Both the position numbers and the translations under genes were made by a program. The notes under the pieces were generated by a model. The model saw nothing but the letters and a program-made list of their open reading frames with translations. It ran no database searches and had not been told where the DNA came from. This document shows positions 43,367 to 52,399 of a DNA stretch of 64,000 bases, piece by piece. Position 1 is the stretch's first letter, and each line of letters begins with the position of its first letter. The stretch is from RGIG4140 sp045632845. GTDB lineage: Bacteria > Pseudomonadota > Alphaproteobacteria > CAAHEQ01 > UBA3637. The DNA is taken from the NCBI GenBank assembly GCA_045632845.1, contig JAZQXL010000014.1, positions 62,001 through 126,000 of the forward strand, in the 5' to 3' direction.

Positions 43367-44912
43367 AACTGCGTTCTCCTTTACGTTTAAGACAAGTTAC
43401 TCTTCTTTGCTGTGTAACCTTTTTAATCAAATCATCTCTTAATAAAAATGGATTGTGTGTCAAAGCACTTTCGTGTAATTCTTTTATGTTTACTGGAAGA
43501 TTAACTTGGGTCAATAATGGATTATAAGTAATTGCTTGACCTTTCAATACGCGCACTTTTTTCAAACAAAGTGAACGCAAAAATTTGTTTCTACTTAATG
43601 AAGAAGGACCAACTACCTTGCAATGAGGCAACTCAAGATTTAACACATATCCCAAATAATTTAAGCAGCCACTCTCAATTTTTTGAACGCTTTTTAAATC
43701 CAACTGTTCTAAAAGTGGCAAATGCGTGATACTTTCTCGCCCAACCTGATTTAATTTAGGCAATGACAAAACTTTTAAATTTGGGCAAGAATAAAATGAC
43801 AATGTTATTGCATTTTTGTCACCAATTTCTTTTAAATTGTTCAAATAAACTTCTTCAATCCCATCATGATAGCAAAACAATGATTCCGCACTTTTTTGAG
43901 GCTTTATCAAATTAAGATAAACCAACACACCATTTCTCGATTTTAAAATAGGCCGTTCATCCAAACAAACAACATCTAAATCATCCTCTTTTATTCTTTT
44001 TAAACGACCACCTTGCGCAATTTCTTCTTTAATCAAAGGAATGTGATTATATCCAGAATGAAAATAAAAAACTTTTCTATCAGGACCACTCTCATCATTT
44101 AAAAATTTGATGGTGTTTTGTTTAAAATCAATTAAAAATGTATCAACAATCATCTGATAATCTTTATTAATAAAGAAAACAGTGCCATCTTTAATATAAA
44201 AGTCAGAACCAAAAAAAACATTATCTTTTTCCAAATGGTATTTATACAAACGATTTTTTAAAAAAACATAGCCATTTGGAATATCAAGTTCTTTTCCGTT
44301 TATTTTCTGGCCCAAAAATTTTTCAATTGAAAGAGTAAGCCCCTTAATAATATTATCAGGGTTCGCATTAAAAGTATTATCAGGGTTTTGAACCGTATGA
44401 TTATAGCGGTTGCAAATTTTAAGAAATCCACCTGTTTTTGAAATTTGAATGCTCAAAACAGATGTCGCATATACATCTTCTCTTCGCTCTTTTTTATAAA
44501 AATCAGAACGTTTTAATGCCTCTGCCCCTTCTTTTACAAAATGCAAAATATGATAATTTTGATATCTATTATAATCTCTAAAAGTGCATAATTTTTCAGC
44601 AGGCTCAAAAAAATGTTGAATTGAATTTTGCTTTTCAAGCGTATCGGCATAAATGACTTTATACCCAGCCTTTTGAGCTAATTGAAACAAATCTTCTGCT
44701 TTTGAAAAATCTTTTTCATCTATCCTTTCTTGCGGTTTTAAACTAGCTAAAAAAGAAAGAACCTCATAATCAGGGACTATATTTTTCCCCGCATACTTCA
44801 ATATATCGAATAATCTTTCAATTTCAAAAATTCCACTATCAAAATTTCTGATAGCCTTCGCAAATTTTTCACCATTTTGCCGTTTAATGATTTCAAACAT
44901 TGATTTAGTCAT
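43359..44912 (-). CDS. LRR-array protein 10, 517 aa
   Basis: A slightly different N-terminal domain, with FKPQERIDEKDFSKAEDLFQLAQ-like spacing before AGYKVIYADTLEKQNSI, shared with protein 9. NRYNHTVQNPDNTFNANPDN keeps the core. Only about seven LRRs (355-495), ending with SALTHNPFLL. The C-terminus KRKGERSYE encodes the downstream ribosome binding site and ATG. Its own start overlaps protein 9 by 8 bp (ATGACTAA). Proteins 9 and 10 look like the most recent duplicates of the series, judging by the shared spacer and the HSGYNHIPLIKEEI versus HTTYNHIPLIKEEI segment. Confidence 0.85.
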   Translation of the reverse strand: MTKSMFEIIKRQNGEKFAKAIRNFDSGIFEIERLFDILKYAGKNIVPDYEVLSFLASLKPQERIDEKDFSKAEDLFQLAQKAGYKVIYADTLEKQNSIQHFFEPAEKLCTFRDYNRYQNYHILHFVKEGAEALKRSDFYKKERREDVYATSVLSIQISKTGGFLKICNRYNHTVQNPDNTFNANPDNIIKGLTLSIEKFLGQKINGKELDIPNGYVFLKNRLYKYHLEKDNVFFGSDFYIKDGTVFFINKDYQMIVDTFLIDFKQNTIKFLNDESGPDRKVFYFHSGYNHIPLIKEEIAQGGRLKRIKEDDLDVVCLDERPILKSRNGVLVYLNLIKPQKSAESLFCYHDGIEEVYLNNLKEIGDKNAITLSFYSCPNLKVLSLPKLNQVGRESITHLPLLEQLDLKSVQKIESGCLNYLGYVLNLELPHCKVVGPSSLSRNKFLRSLCLKKVRVLKGQAITYNPLLTQVNLPVNIKELHESALTHNPFLLRDDLIKKVTQQRRVTCLKRKGERSYE

Positions 44913-46446
44913 GAAAATGTTCCTTTGTTTTCTTTGAAAAAGGCATTTCTAAATTTGCTTTTTTGATACACTTGGCTTCACTTAAAATCAGATTTGGATT
45001 TTCTTTCAATGCCGTTGCATCAACTGATTCAAGACAATTCACATCCACAAAAATATGCTCTAAACTTGGATTTGTAACAATACAATGACTCCCAATTTTT
45101 CGAACATGAGGGATATTAATTGTGCGCAAATTTTTGTTTTTTGAAAGAGAGAATCTAAAAACTTCTCTGCATCTAGGCAAATCCAACGTTTTTAATTCTC
45201 CCAAATAATTCAAACAACCATTTAAAACACCCAAAACATTGTTTAAACAAAGTGTTTCTAATTTTGGCAAATGTACAATGGTACTACTTTTTAAAAATGC
45301 TAACTTAGGCAAAGAAAGAACCCTTAATTTTGGACAAGAAAAGAAAGATTGGTCTTCAATCTTTTCTCCAATGGTTCGAAGATTATCTAAATAAAGCTCT
45401 TCAATCCCATTATGAAATTTAAAAATACTAACCGCACTTTTTTGGGGATTTTTTAAATGAAGGAAAGTTAAAACACCGTTTCTTGCTTTTAAAAACAGAT
45501 GGCCATTCACATAAACTTCATCCTCACCTTTATTTTTGCGTCTTGTTAATTTACCGCCCCGTATCTCTTCTTTAATCAATGGAATATGATTATACGTTGT
45601 GTGGAAAAAAACAATATCACTATCTGGCACATCTAATCCGTGAAGTGTTCTAATTTCATTGCATTTAAAATCAATCATAAATGAATCCACAATTAATTGA
45701 TAATCTTTATCAATACTGTGGAATTTATGATCTTTGATGTAAAAACCATCCCCATAATAGATGTTGTCTTCTTCCAAATGATAGCGATAAATTTTGTCAT
45801 CTAATTGAATGTAATTATCCGGCAGCGGTACAGCATTTGCCCCCACCTTTCTGCCCAAAAACTTTTCAATCGCAGCTGTCATACCTGAAATAATATTATC
45901 AGGGTTACCATCAAACGTGTTATCAGGGTTTTGAACAGTATGGTTATAACGGTTACAAATTTTAATATACCCACCCTCTTTTGCAACTTGAATGGAAATC
46001 ACAGATGTTCCATAAGCGTCATCTCTTGCTTCAATACCTTTAAAATCTGCACGGTTCAACCGTTCAGCATCTTCTCTAATCATATGTAAAATATAGTATT
46101 TTTTGAACCGTTTTTCATCTCGAAAGGTACACAATTCTTCAGCTGGCTCAAAGAATGGTAAAATAGAGTTTTGCTTTTCAAGTGTGTTGGCATAAATGAC
46201 CTTATACCCTGCTTGCTGTGCCAACAAAAACAAATCTCCCGCCTCTAAAAAGGACTGACTTTCAGCCTCGTATTTTGGTTTTAAACTTGCTAAATAAGGC
46301 AAAATTTCTGTTGCATCACGTCCAGCAAATTTGACAATTTCTGGCAATTTTTCAATTTCAAAAATCCCACTATCAAATCGTCTGATAGCCTGTGCAAAAG
46401 CTTCCCCATTTTGGCGTTTGATGATATCATACATTGACTTTGTCAT
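44905..46446 (-). CDS. LRR-array protein 9, 513 aa
   Basis: N-terminal domain with AGYKVIYANTLEKQNSI and YILHMIREDAERLNRADF; NRYNHTVQNPDNTFDGNPDN is kept. The link module reads IPLIKEEIRGGKLTRRK, then VYVNGHLFLKARNGVLTFLHL. About seven LRRs follow, for example LGELKTLDLPRCREVFRFSL. The end KKTKEHFHD overlaps the next ATG. The start codon directly follows the stop of protein 8 (TAA then ATG), the only abutting rather than overlapping junction of the run. No export signal. Confidence 0.85.
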   Translation of the reverse strand: MTKSMYDIIKRQNGEAFAQAIRRFDSGIFEIEKLPEIVKFAGRDATEILPYLASLKPKYEAESQSFLEAGDLFLLAQQAGYKVIYANTLEKQNSILPFFEPAEELCTFRDEKRFKKYYILHMIREDAERLNRADFKGIEARDDAYGTSVISIQVAKEGGYIKICNRYNHTVQNPDNTFDGNPDNIISGMTAAIEKFLGRKVGANAVPLPDNYIQLDDKIYRYHLEEDNIYYGDGFYIKDHKFHSIDKDYQLIVDSFMIDFKCNEIRTLHGLDVPDSDIVFFHTTYNHIPLIKEEIRGGKLTRRKNKGEDEVYVNGHLFLKARNGVLTFLHLKNPQKSAVSIFKFHNGIEELYLDNLRTIGEKIEDQSFFSCPKLRVLSLPKLAFLKSSTIVHLPKLETLCLNNVLGVLNGCLNYLGELKTLDLPRCREVFRFSLSKNKNLRTINIPHVRKIGSHCIVTNPSLEHIFVDVNCLESVDATALKENPNLILSEAKCIKKANLEMPFSKKTKEHFHD

Positions 46447-48576
46447 TTAATCACCATAAACCCTTTCTGCACTCAACACCTTCATAAAAGGCCTTGTCTT
46501 CTCACATTTAGCCACTTTTTCAACCAGTTGAGGAGCATAAATTCTTTTTAAATTTGGGTGATTATCAAGAGCCCCTTTTTCAATCAAATACAGAGCCTTT
46601 GACTCCAACACTTCTAAATTTGGGCAATTTTTGAGCATATAATGTGGAACAACCATCAACTTATCAAAAAAAGCTTTTTTAAGATTTTGATTATCCGACA
46701 CCAAATTTCTGCCTTCAATATATTGCAACTCAGGCAAACATATCTCTTCAACCGCATCTAATTTGGAAAAACAATATTCCCCCACGCACTTTAACGCTGG
46801 CAGATAAACTTTTCTTAAATTTTTATTATCCCTGCAAAAACCATAACCAACACGCATTAAATTTGGTGCATCAATTTCTTCATACCCACTGTTTGAAAAA
46901 CAAGCAACACTTTTAACCTCTCTTAATTGTGGTAAAGAAAGTTTTTTCAAACAATCATTCTCTTTCAAACACCCATCCCCCATATATTCAAGCTGTGGGG
47001 CAAAAACTTCTTGTAGCGTTTCACATTTTGATAAAACAAAACTTTCAGCCCGTTGCAATTTTGGCAAATAAACTTTTTTTAATTTAGGGCAACCATATAT
47101 ATTACAAGATGAAAGGTCTGTAACATAAGGCATATTTAAAACTTCTAAATCTGCCAACCCTCTTATAACACCATCACATTTGATTTTTCCATGCAAAAAA
47201 ACTGTCAGCTCAACCAATCGACCTTCTTTAAATTTAAAACAAGGTTGTCCCTCATTAAATGCGACAAAAGTCCCTTCTTTAAACTCAAAACTTGGCGAAG
47301 TACAAACAAGAGAACGCTCCAACAAACTAAGCAAACTGTCTTGAAAACAACCCCTTGTTAAAAAGCATTTTTTATTTAAATCAAAAGCTGTTGATCTTAA
47401 AAAATGGATACCCGATTTTTCCAACAAAGGCGCTTCAACAACGCAATCAGTATCATCTAAAAATGAAGAATGAAAGTTTTTTTCCAACTTTGGCAGATAA
47501 ACTTTCTTCAAATTTTTGCAATTTGCCAACGCATCTTGCAAACAAGCCGTCACAGACAAAGCTTGCACTTCTTCTATCGTTGGGTGCTTATAAAACGCAT
47601 TGAGGGGCAACACTTCAACCTTAGAAAGGGTCATTGATTGCAGTTGCCTGTCCTTGGTTGTTAAAATCTGCCCATTTTTGCTTAAAAGTGCAACAATCCC
47701 ATTTTGATTTTGAACTTGCAACGTTTCATTTTCAATTTCTTGCTGCAACATTTTGGCTAAAGGAGAATTATCGTTTGCAGGATTTAAAACCTCTTTTGTT
47801 TTTAAATCAAGAATAAGCGTATCAATTTGTAATTGCGCGTTTTTATCCACCAGATGCAGAACGCCATCTTTCACATAAAAACCATCCCCAAAATAAACGT
47901 TATTTTTTTCAATATAATATTTTAAAATTTGATTATTCAACAAAATATAATCATCTGGCAAAAACACTTGTTTTTTAACTGTAAAATCAACTTTAAAATA
48001 TTTGCTTAATGATAAAGAAAGCCCCTCAATAATCCTGTCTGGGTTAGAATAAAAAGTGTTATCGCAAGCATTCACTGTATGATTATAACGGTTTTTAATC
48101 GAAATAAAACCACCTGTTTTTAAAATTTGAATGGAAATAACAGAAGTGCCATACGCATCTTCTCTTTCTTCACACCCCCTAAAATCTGAGCGTTTAATTT
48201 CATTCACATTCTTTTTGATTGCATGAATAATATGATATCTTTTAAATCTATCTGGGTCTTTAAATGTGCAAATCTGCTCTTCTTTTTCATAATAAGGTGC
48301 AATGGAGTTTTGTTTTTCTAAACTATCAGCGTAAAAAGCATTATACCCTGCTTGCTCTAACAAATAAAAAGGATCTTTAGCCTCCCCCTCTAGTTCAACT
48401 TCAATTTCTTTTAAACTTTCTAAATAATCAAGCAAGGGTAACGCATTTCTCCCAGCATAACACACAACAGATGGTAAATTAGGGATATCAAAAATCCCAC
48501 TATCAAAACGTCTAATAGCCTGAGCAAAGGCTTCTCCATTTTGTTTTTTAATCAAATCAAACACGGACTTACTCAT
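46447..48576 (-). CDS. LRR-array protein 8, 709 aa, two link modules
   Basis: N-terminal domain 1-200 (AGYNAFYADSLEKQNSI; IEGLSLSLSKYFKVDF). A first link module (about 270-330, LAKMLQQEIENETLQVQNQN), three LRRs, a second link module (about 400-455, LLERSLVCTSPSFEFKEGTF) and a long LRR block of about ten repeats (475-690) including GLADLEVLNMPYVTDLSSCN. The ATG overlaps protein 7 by 8 bp, with AAAGGAG supplied by the KKKQKERSYE end. The longest member among proteins 6-13. Confidence 0.85.
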   Translation of the reverse strand: MSKSVFDLIKKQNGEAFAQAIRRFDSGIFDIPNLPSVVCYAGRNALPLLDYLESLKEIEVELEGEAKDPFYLLEQAGYNAFYADSLEKQNSIAPYYEKEEQICTFKDPDRFKRYHIIHAIKKNVNEIKRSDFRGCEEREDAYGTSVISIQILKTGGFISIKNRYNHTVNACDNTFYSNPDRIIEGLSLSLSKYFKVDFTVKKQVFLPDDYILLNNQILKYYIEKNNVYFGDGFYVKDGVLHLVDKNAQLQIDTLILDLKTKEVLNPANDNSPLAKMLQQEIENETLQVQNQNGIVALLSKNGQILTTKDRQLQSMTLSKVEVLPLNAFYKHPTIEEVQALSVTACLQDALANCKNLKKVYLPKLEKNFHSSFLDDTDCVVEAPLLEKSGIHFLRSTAFDLNKKCFLTRGCFQDSLLSLLERSLVCTSPSFEFKEGTFVAFNEGQPCFKFKEGRLVELTVFLHGKIKCDGVIRGLADLEVLNMPYVTDLSSCNIYGCPKLKKVYLPKLQRAESFVLSKCETLQEVFAPQLEYMGDGCLKENDCLKKLSLPQLREVKSVACFSNSGYEEIDAPNLMRVGYGFCRDNKNLRKVYLPALKCVGEYCFSKLDAVEEICLPELQYIEGRNLVSDNQNLKKAFFDKLMVVPHYMLKNCPNLEVLESKALYLIEKGALDNHPNLKRIYAPQLVEKVAKCEKTRPFMKVLSAERVYGD

Positions 48577-50356
48577 ATGAACGCTCCTTTTGTTTCTTTT
48601 TGAGAGAAGTTAAGCCTGTTTTTTCAGAACAAATCTTATATTTTGATATGTTACCCTTTTTTAATTTTGGAAGCTCTACTCTTCTTAACCCCTGGTTACC
48701 ATCTAAAAACTTACCGCGAACTTGCTCTAAAGCAGGCAAACAAACCTCTTCTAATCCTGTAAAACTCAAACAATTAGAGCCTTGAATCGTTTCTAACAAG
48801 GGAGCATTAAAAATTTTTAACTCTGGCAAAGCATAAAAAGAATCCCCCTCTAAAGAAATTAAAGATGGCAAGTTCACATTTCTTAAAGAGCTCATTGCAC
48901 AAAAAGAATCACACCCCACTTCTCTTAAACTCTTTAAACTTAAAACCTCTAATTCATCATTTTGATTAAAATTGTTTGTATAAGCTTCTTCCAACATATC
49001 CATTTCAAGGATTTTTAATTTTGGGTTTTTATTGCAAAATCCCTCTTCAACAGAAAGTACTTTATTGAGTTTCAACACCTTTAAATTCGGATTGGAAGAA
49101 CAGCTTCCCTCTCCAACAACATTAAGCTTGTTTAAAACAAGTTCTTCTAACTTGCTATTATGGCAAAAAGAATGACATCCAACAACCTCTAAAGAAGGGA
49201 TCTCAAGCCGTTTTAAAGCAGAGTTATGAATGAAAAAATCACTCGCACTTTTTAATTTTGGGGCAATCAATTCTTCAATCGTATTGTTATCCGCAATAAA
49301 TTCCATACCAACTTCTTTGACATTTTTAAGAACCAATTTCTTCAAATGTTGAAATTGTTCAACATGCACAGCTTCTTTTGACTTTTCAAGATAAATTTCA
49401 ACAATAGCCCCATCTTTAATCCCTAAAAAAGGCTTATTATTCAGCATCAAATAATAAATATCCTCTTTTTTGGTAATGGTTAACTTTTTCCCTTTCATTT
49501 CATCTAAAAAAATCATTTGATTTGTCAAATCATTTAACTCTTTGACGGGCTCAATCAAGGATGAAATCGTCTGTTCTTTTAAATTAAAAACAAAACAATC
49601 TGCCACAACTTCATAATCTTTATTAAATGAGTGAGAATTCCCATCCGCCACAAAAAAATTCTCTCCGATATAGCAATTTTCTCTTTCTGTATGGAACTTA
49701 AACAAGCACCCTTTTTGAAAAACATATCCCTCTGGCACATTTTGAAAACAATTTAATTTCATTTTAAATTGCCGCTCTAATGCAAAAGTTAATCCTAAAA
49801 CAATATTATCAGGATTGGATCCAAATGTATTATCTGGATTTTCAACCGAATGATTGTAACGGTTGGTAATTTTAACAAATCCACCTTTTTTTAAAATTTG
49901 TATAGAAATTACAGATACACCATATTCATCTTCCCGCTTTGGATTTTTAAAATCAGAACGCTTTAATTTTTCTGCCCCTCTTTTCACGCAATGAATTATG
50001 TGATGATCTATATAGCGATTTTTGTCTGAAAAAGTACATAATGCTTCTCCATCAACAAAATAAGGCTCAATTAAATTTTGTTTTTCTAAGCTATCGACAT
50101 AAAAAGCCTCATATCCTGCTTCTTTTAACAACTCATACGGTGTTTTTGAAGAAATAACTTTTTCCTTTTTTTTCAAATTATGTCGTAACCCAGACAAAAA
50201 GGATAAAATTGGCATTGCATTGCGCCCTGCAAATTTGACCACCTTATCTAGGTTTGGAATATCAAAAATCCCACTATCAAAACGTCTGATGCCTTGAGCA
50301 AAAGCCTCCCCATTTTGTTTTTTAATCGCCTCATACATTGATTTAGCTTTATTCAT
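48569..50356 (-). CDS. LRR-array protein 7, 595 aa
   Basis: The start at 50356 (MNKAKSMYE) is chosen over the ATG at 50380: it recreates the 8-bp overlap (ATGAATAA) with the upstream stop and has CAGGAG 8 nt upstream. N-terminal domain with AGYEAFYVDSLEKQNLI and YIDHHIIHCVKRGAEKLKRSDF. One link module, then about eleven LRRs (335-570) that are richer in Leu and Glu than elsewhere (NSKLEELVLNKLNVVGEGSC). It ends KKKQKERSYE, which carries the next gene's translation signals. Confidence 0.85.
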   Translation of the reverse strand: MNKAKSMYEAIKKQNGEAFAQGIRRFDSGIFDIPNLDKVVKFAGRNAMPILSFLSGLRHNLKKKEKVISSKTPYELLKEAGYEAFYVDSLEKQNLIEPYFVDGEALCTFSDKNRYIDHHIIHCVKRGAEKLKRSDFKNPKREDEYGVSVISIQILKKGGFVKITNRYNHSVENPDNTFGSNPDNIVLGLTFALERQFKMKLNCFQNVPEGYVFQKGCLFKFHTERENCYIGENFFVADGNSHSFNKDYEVVADCFVFNLKEQTISSLIEPVKELNDLTNQMIFLDEMKGKKLTITKKEDIYYLMLNNKPFLGIKDGAIVEIYLEKSKEAVHVEQFQHLKKLVLKNVKEVGMEFIADNNTIEELIAPKLKSASDFFIHNSALKRLEIPSLEVVGCHSFCHNSKLEELVLNKLNVVGEGSCSSNPNLKVLKLNKVLSVEEGFCNKNPKLKILEMDMLEEAYTNNFNQNDELEVLSLKSLREVGCDSFCAMSSLRNVNLPSLISLEGDSFYALPELKIFNAPLLETIQGSNCLSFTGLEEVCLPALEQVRGKFLDGNQGLRRVELPKLKKGNISKYKICSEKTGLTSLKKKQKERSYE

Positions 50357-52316
50357 ATGAGCGCTCCTGTTTCTTTTCAAACATCATTTGCAGATAGTCT
50401 TTTGATGTGTTTCTTGAAATGAGCTGTTCTTGAAAGGGGTGTAAATAAAAACTTGCAAACAAAGCTCTTTGATCTAGCTTTGGTGCATATAAACACATCA
50501 ATGATGGCAAATATTTTAACCCTGCATATTTTGAAATTTCGGTTAACGCATCAGCCTTAATCACTTTTAAGTTATTAGATTTTTTGAAACTATCTGTTTG
50601 AAAAACCCTCAACATTGGCACATCAACTTGCAACAACCTGTTGCAATGAGCAAGAAAGCCTTCCCCCGTTTTTTCCAAAGTGGCAAAAGAAGCTGTCTTT
50701 AATTTTTTGTTTTTGTTCAAACAATCATTTCCAACCTCTTTTAACCCATCAAACTGCACTGTTTTAACACCTAACTCGTTCAAAGAAAAATCACCTACTT
50801 TTTCCAACTGAGGTACAAATAAATTTTCTAATTTTGGTGCATCTGAAATACAGTAATCTGCCAATTCTTGAAGTTTTGGCAATCTAACCTCCGCCAACGA
50901 AGGACAAGAGGAAATAACCCCATTACCACAATTTTTTAATGAGGCAAACTCCATCGCCTTCATTGCAAAAAGTTTTTGCAATGAATTAATTCCAACCGAT
51001 TCAAGTTGTGGAGCAGACAATTGCATAAGACTATTCAACTCTCTTAAACAATAAGGCCCTACTTCTTTTAAAGAGAAAAACACCATCTTTGCAATCATTG
51101 GTAGATGAACAAAACAGTTTTTTCCCATTTTTTCCAATGAGGGAAAATCAACCTCTGTCAAAACCTCATTATGCACCATAAAAAGAGATGAAACTTCTTT
51201 AACCACTGGCATTTTGACCGATTGTAACCTTGGACAATGATAAAAAGAGGAACCTTCAATCTCAAATACCCCTAAGGCCTCAAAAGATTCAATCGTTGGG
51301 TGAAAGTTAAAAACTGAATGAACCTTTCGTTTGCTTGTTGGCAAATAAAGGTGTGTGAGCTGGTTGCTTTTGGCTTTTAAAATCAAATTTCCATTCACAT
51401 AAATGGATTTTTCATCCCCTGATTTTGAAACACGCACCGTTTTATCTTTAATTTCATCTTCAATCAAAAGGTGTAAATTTGAGCGATTTTCTTTTGTATC
51501 ACAACCTTTTTTGCCCGAAACGGGGTAATGAATTTTCTTTTCTTTAAAATCAATGATAAAATCATCCACCACAATTTCATAATCTTTGTCTAAGAAATGA
51601 ACAACCCCATTTTGAATATAAAACCTGTCGCCAAAATAAATGTGATCTCGTTCTGTATGGAATTTATAAATCTTCCCATCAATGAATTGATAACCTGTTG
51701 GCAATTCTTTTTCTTGAGAAGAAAAATCAACATTAAACGCTCTTTTAAGCGATAAAGACAACCCTTTAATAATATTGTCAGGGTTGGAATTATAGGTATT
51801 ATCTGAATTTTCAACGCCATGGTTATAACGGTTTTTAATTGAGATAAAACCACCCTCTTTTAAAATTTGAATGGATAAAACAGACACACCATATTCATCT
51901 TCTCGTTTTTCCTTGCCTTTAAAATCAGCCCGATTGAGCTTTTCAGCTCCCTTTTTCACCGCATGGATAATGTGATAACGAACAAACCTTGATTTATCCA
52001 TAAACGTACACAAAGCTTCATTTTCGGTATAATAAGGTTCAATTGAATTTTGTTTTTCCAAGCTATCTACATAAAAAGCATCATATCCCGCCTCTTCAAG
52101 CAATTGAAAAGGCGATTTCCCCGTTTCAACCTCTTTGATTTCAACTTTTTTTAAACTTTCTAAAAAAGGCAACAAAGGCAAAGGATTTCTCCCTGCAAAT
52201 TTCACAATTTCTGGCAAGTTTGGAATATCAAAAATCCCATTATCATACCGCCTAATGCCTTGCGCAAAAGCTTCTCCATTTTGCCGTTTTATGATATCAT
52301 AAATTGATTTAAACAT
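50349..52316 (-). CDS. LRR-array protein 6 (first gene of the overlapping operon), 655 aa
   Basis: N-terminal domain (QNGEAFAQGIRRYDNGIFD; AGYDAFYVDSLEKQNSI; NRYNHGVENSDNTYNSNPDN). Link module LLIEDEIKDKTVRVSKSGDE, then about twelve LRRs (340-610) and a charged tail. It heads the run of eight genes: a TAGGAG site lies 5 nt before the ATG and a strong promoter (52341-52369) lies in the 83-bp gap above. The C-terminal KKQERSYE contains the next Shine-Dalgarno and ATG. No signal peptide or membrane segment. Confidence 0.85.
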   Translation of the reverse strand: MFKSIYDIIKRQNGEAFAQGIRRYDNGIFDIPNLPEIVKFAGRNPLPLLPFLESLKKVEIKEVETGKSPFQLLEEAGYDAFYVDSLEKQNSIEPYYTENEALCTFMDKSRFVRYHIIHAVKKGAEKLNRADFKGKEKREDEYGVSVLSIQILKEGGFISIKNRYNHGVENSDNTYNSNPDNIIKGLSLSLKRAFNVDFSSQEKELPTGYQFIDGKIYKFHTERDHIYFGDRFYIQNGVVHFLDKDYEIVVDDFIIDFKEKKIHYPVSGKKGCDTKENRSNLHLLIEDEIKDKTVRVSKSGDEKSIYVNGNLILKAKSNQLTHLYLPTSKRKVHSVFNFHPTIESFEALGVFEIEGSSFYHCPRLQSVKMPVVKEVSSLFMVHNEVLTEVDFPSLEKMGKNCFVHLPMIAKMVFFSLKEVGPYCLRELNSLMQLSAPQLESVGINSLQKLFAMKAMEFASLKNCGNGVISSCPSLAEVRLPKLQELADYCISDAPKLENLFVPQLEKVGDFSLNELGVKTVQFDGLKEVGNDCLNKNKKLKTASFATLEKTGEGFLAHCNRLLQVDVPMLRVFQTDSFKKSNNLKVIKADALTEISKYAGLKYLPSLMCLYAPKLDQRALFASFYLHPFQEQLISRNTSKDYLQMMFEKKQERSYE

Positions 52317-52340
52317 AATGCTCCTAAAAAAATTCGTGGC

Positions 52341-52369
52341 ATTATATCATATTTTCATACTTTTATCAA
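52341..52369 (-). promoter_or_regulatory. Promoter of the LRR 6-13 operon
   Basis: On the minus strand, TTGATA (52369-52364), a 17-bp spacer and a perfect TATAAT (52346-52341). The -35 box lies inside a near-palindrome (see the 23-bp element). Confidence 0.75.
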
Positions 52370-52383
52370 TAAAAATTGACAGA
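52361..52383 (-). promoter_or_regulatory. 23-bp promoter-proximal element, copy 1 (candidate operator)
   Basis: Contains TGTCAAT-TTTT-ATTGATA, an inverted repeat with six of seven pairs, overlapping the -35 box. The identical 23 bp occur at 55517-55539. Confidence 0.55.
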
Positions 52384-52399
52384 TTTATTTTCAATAAAT

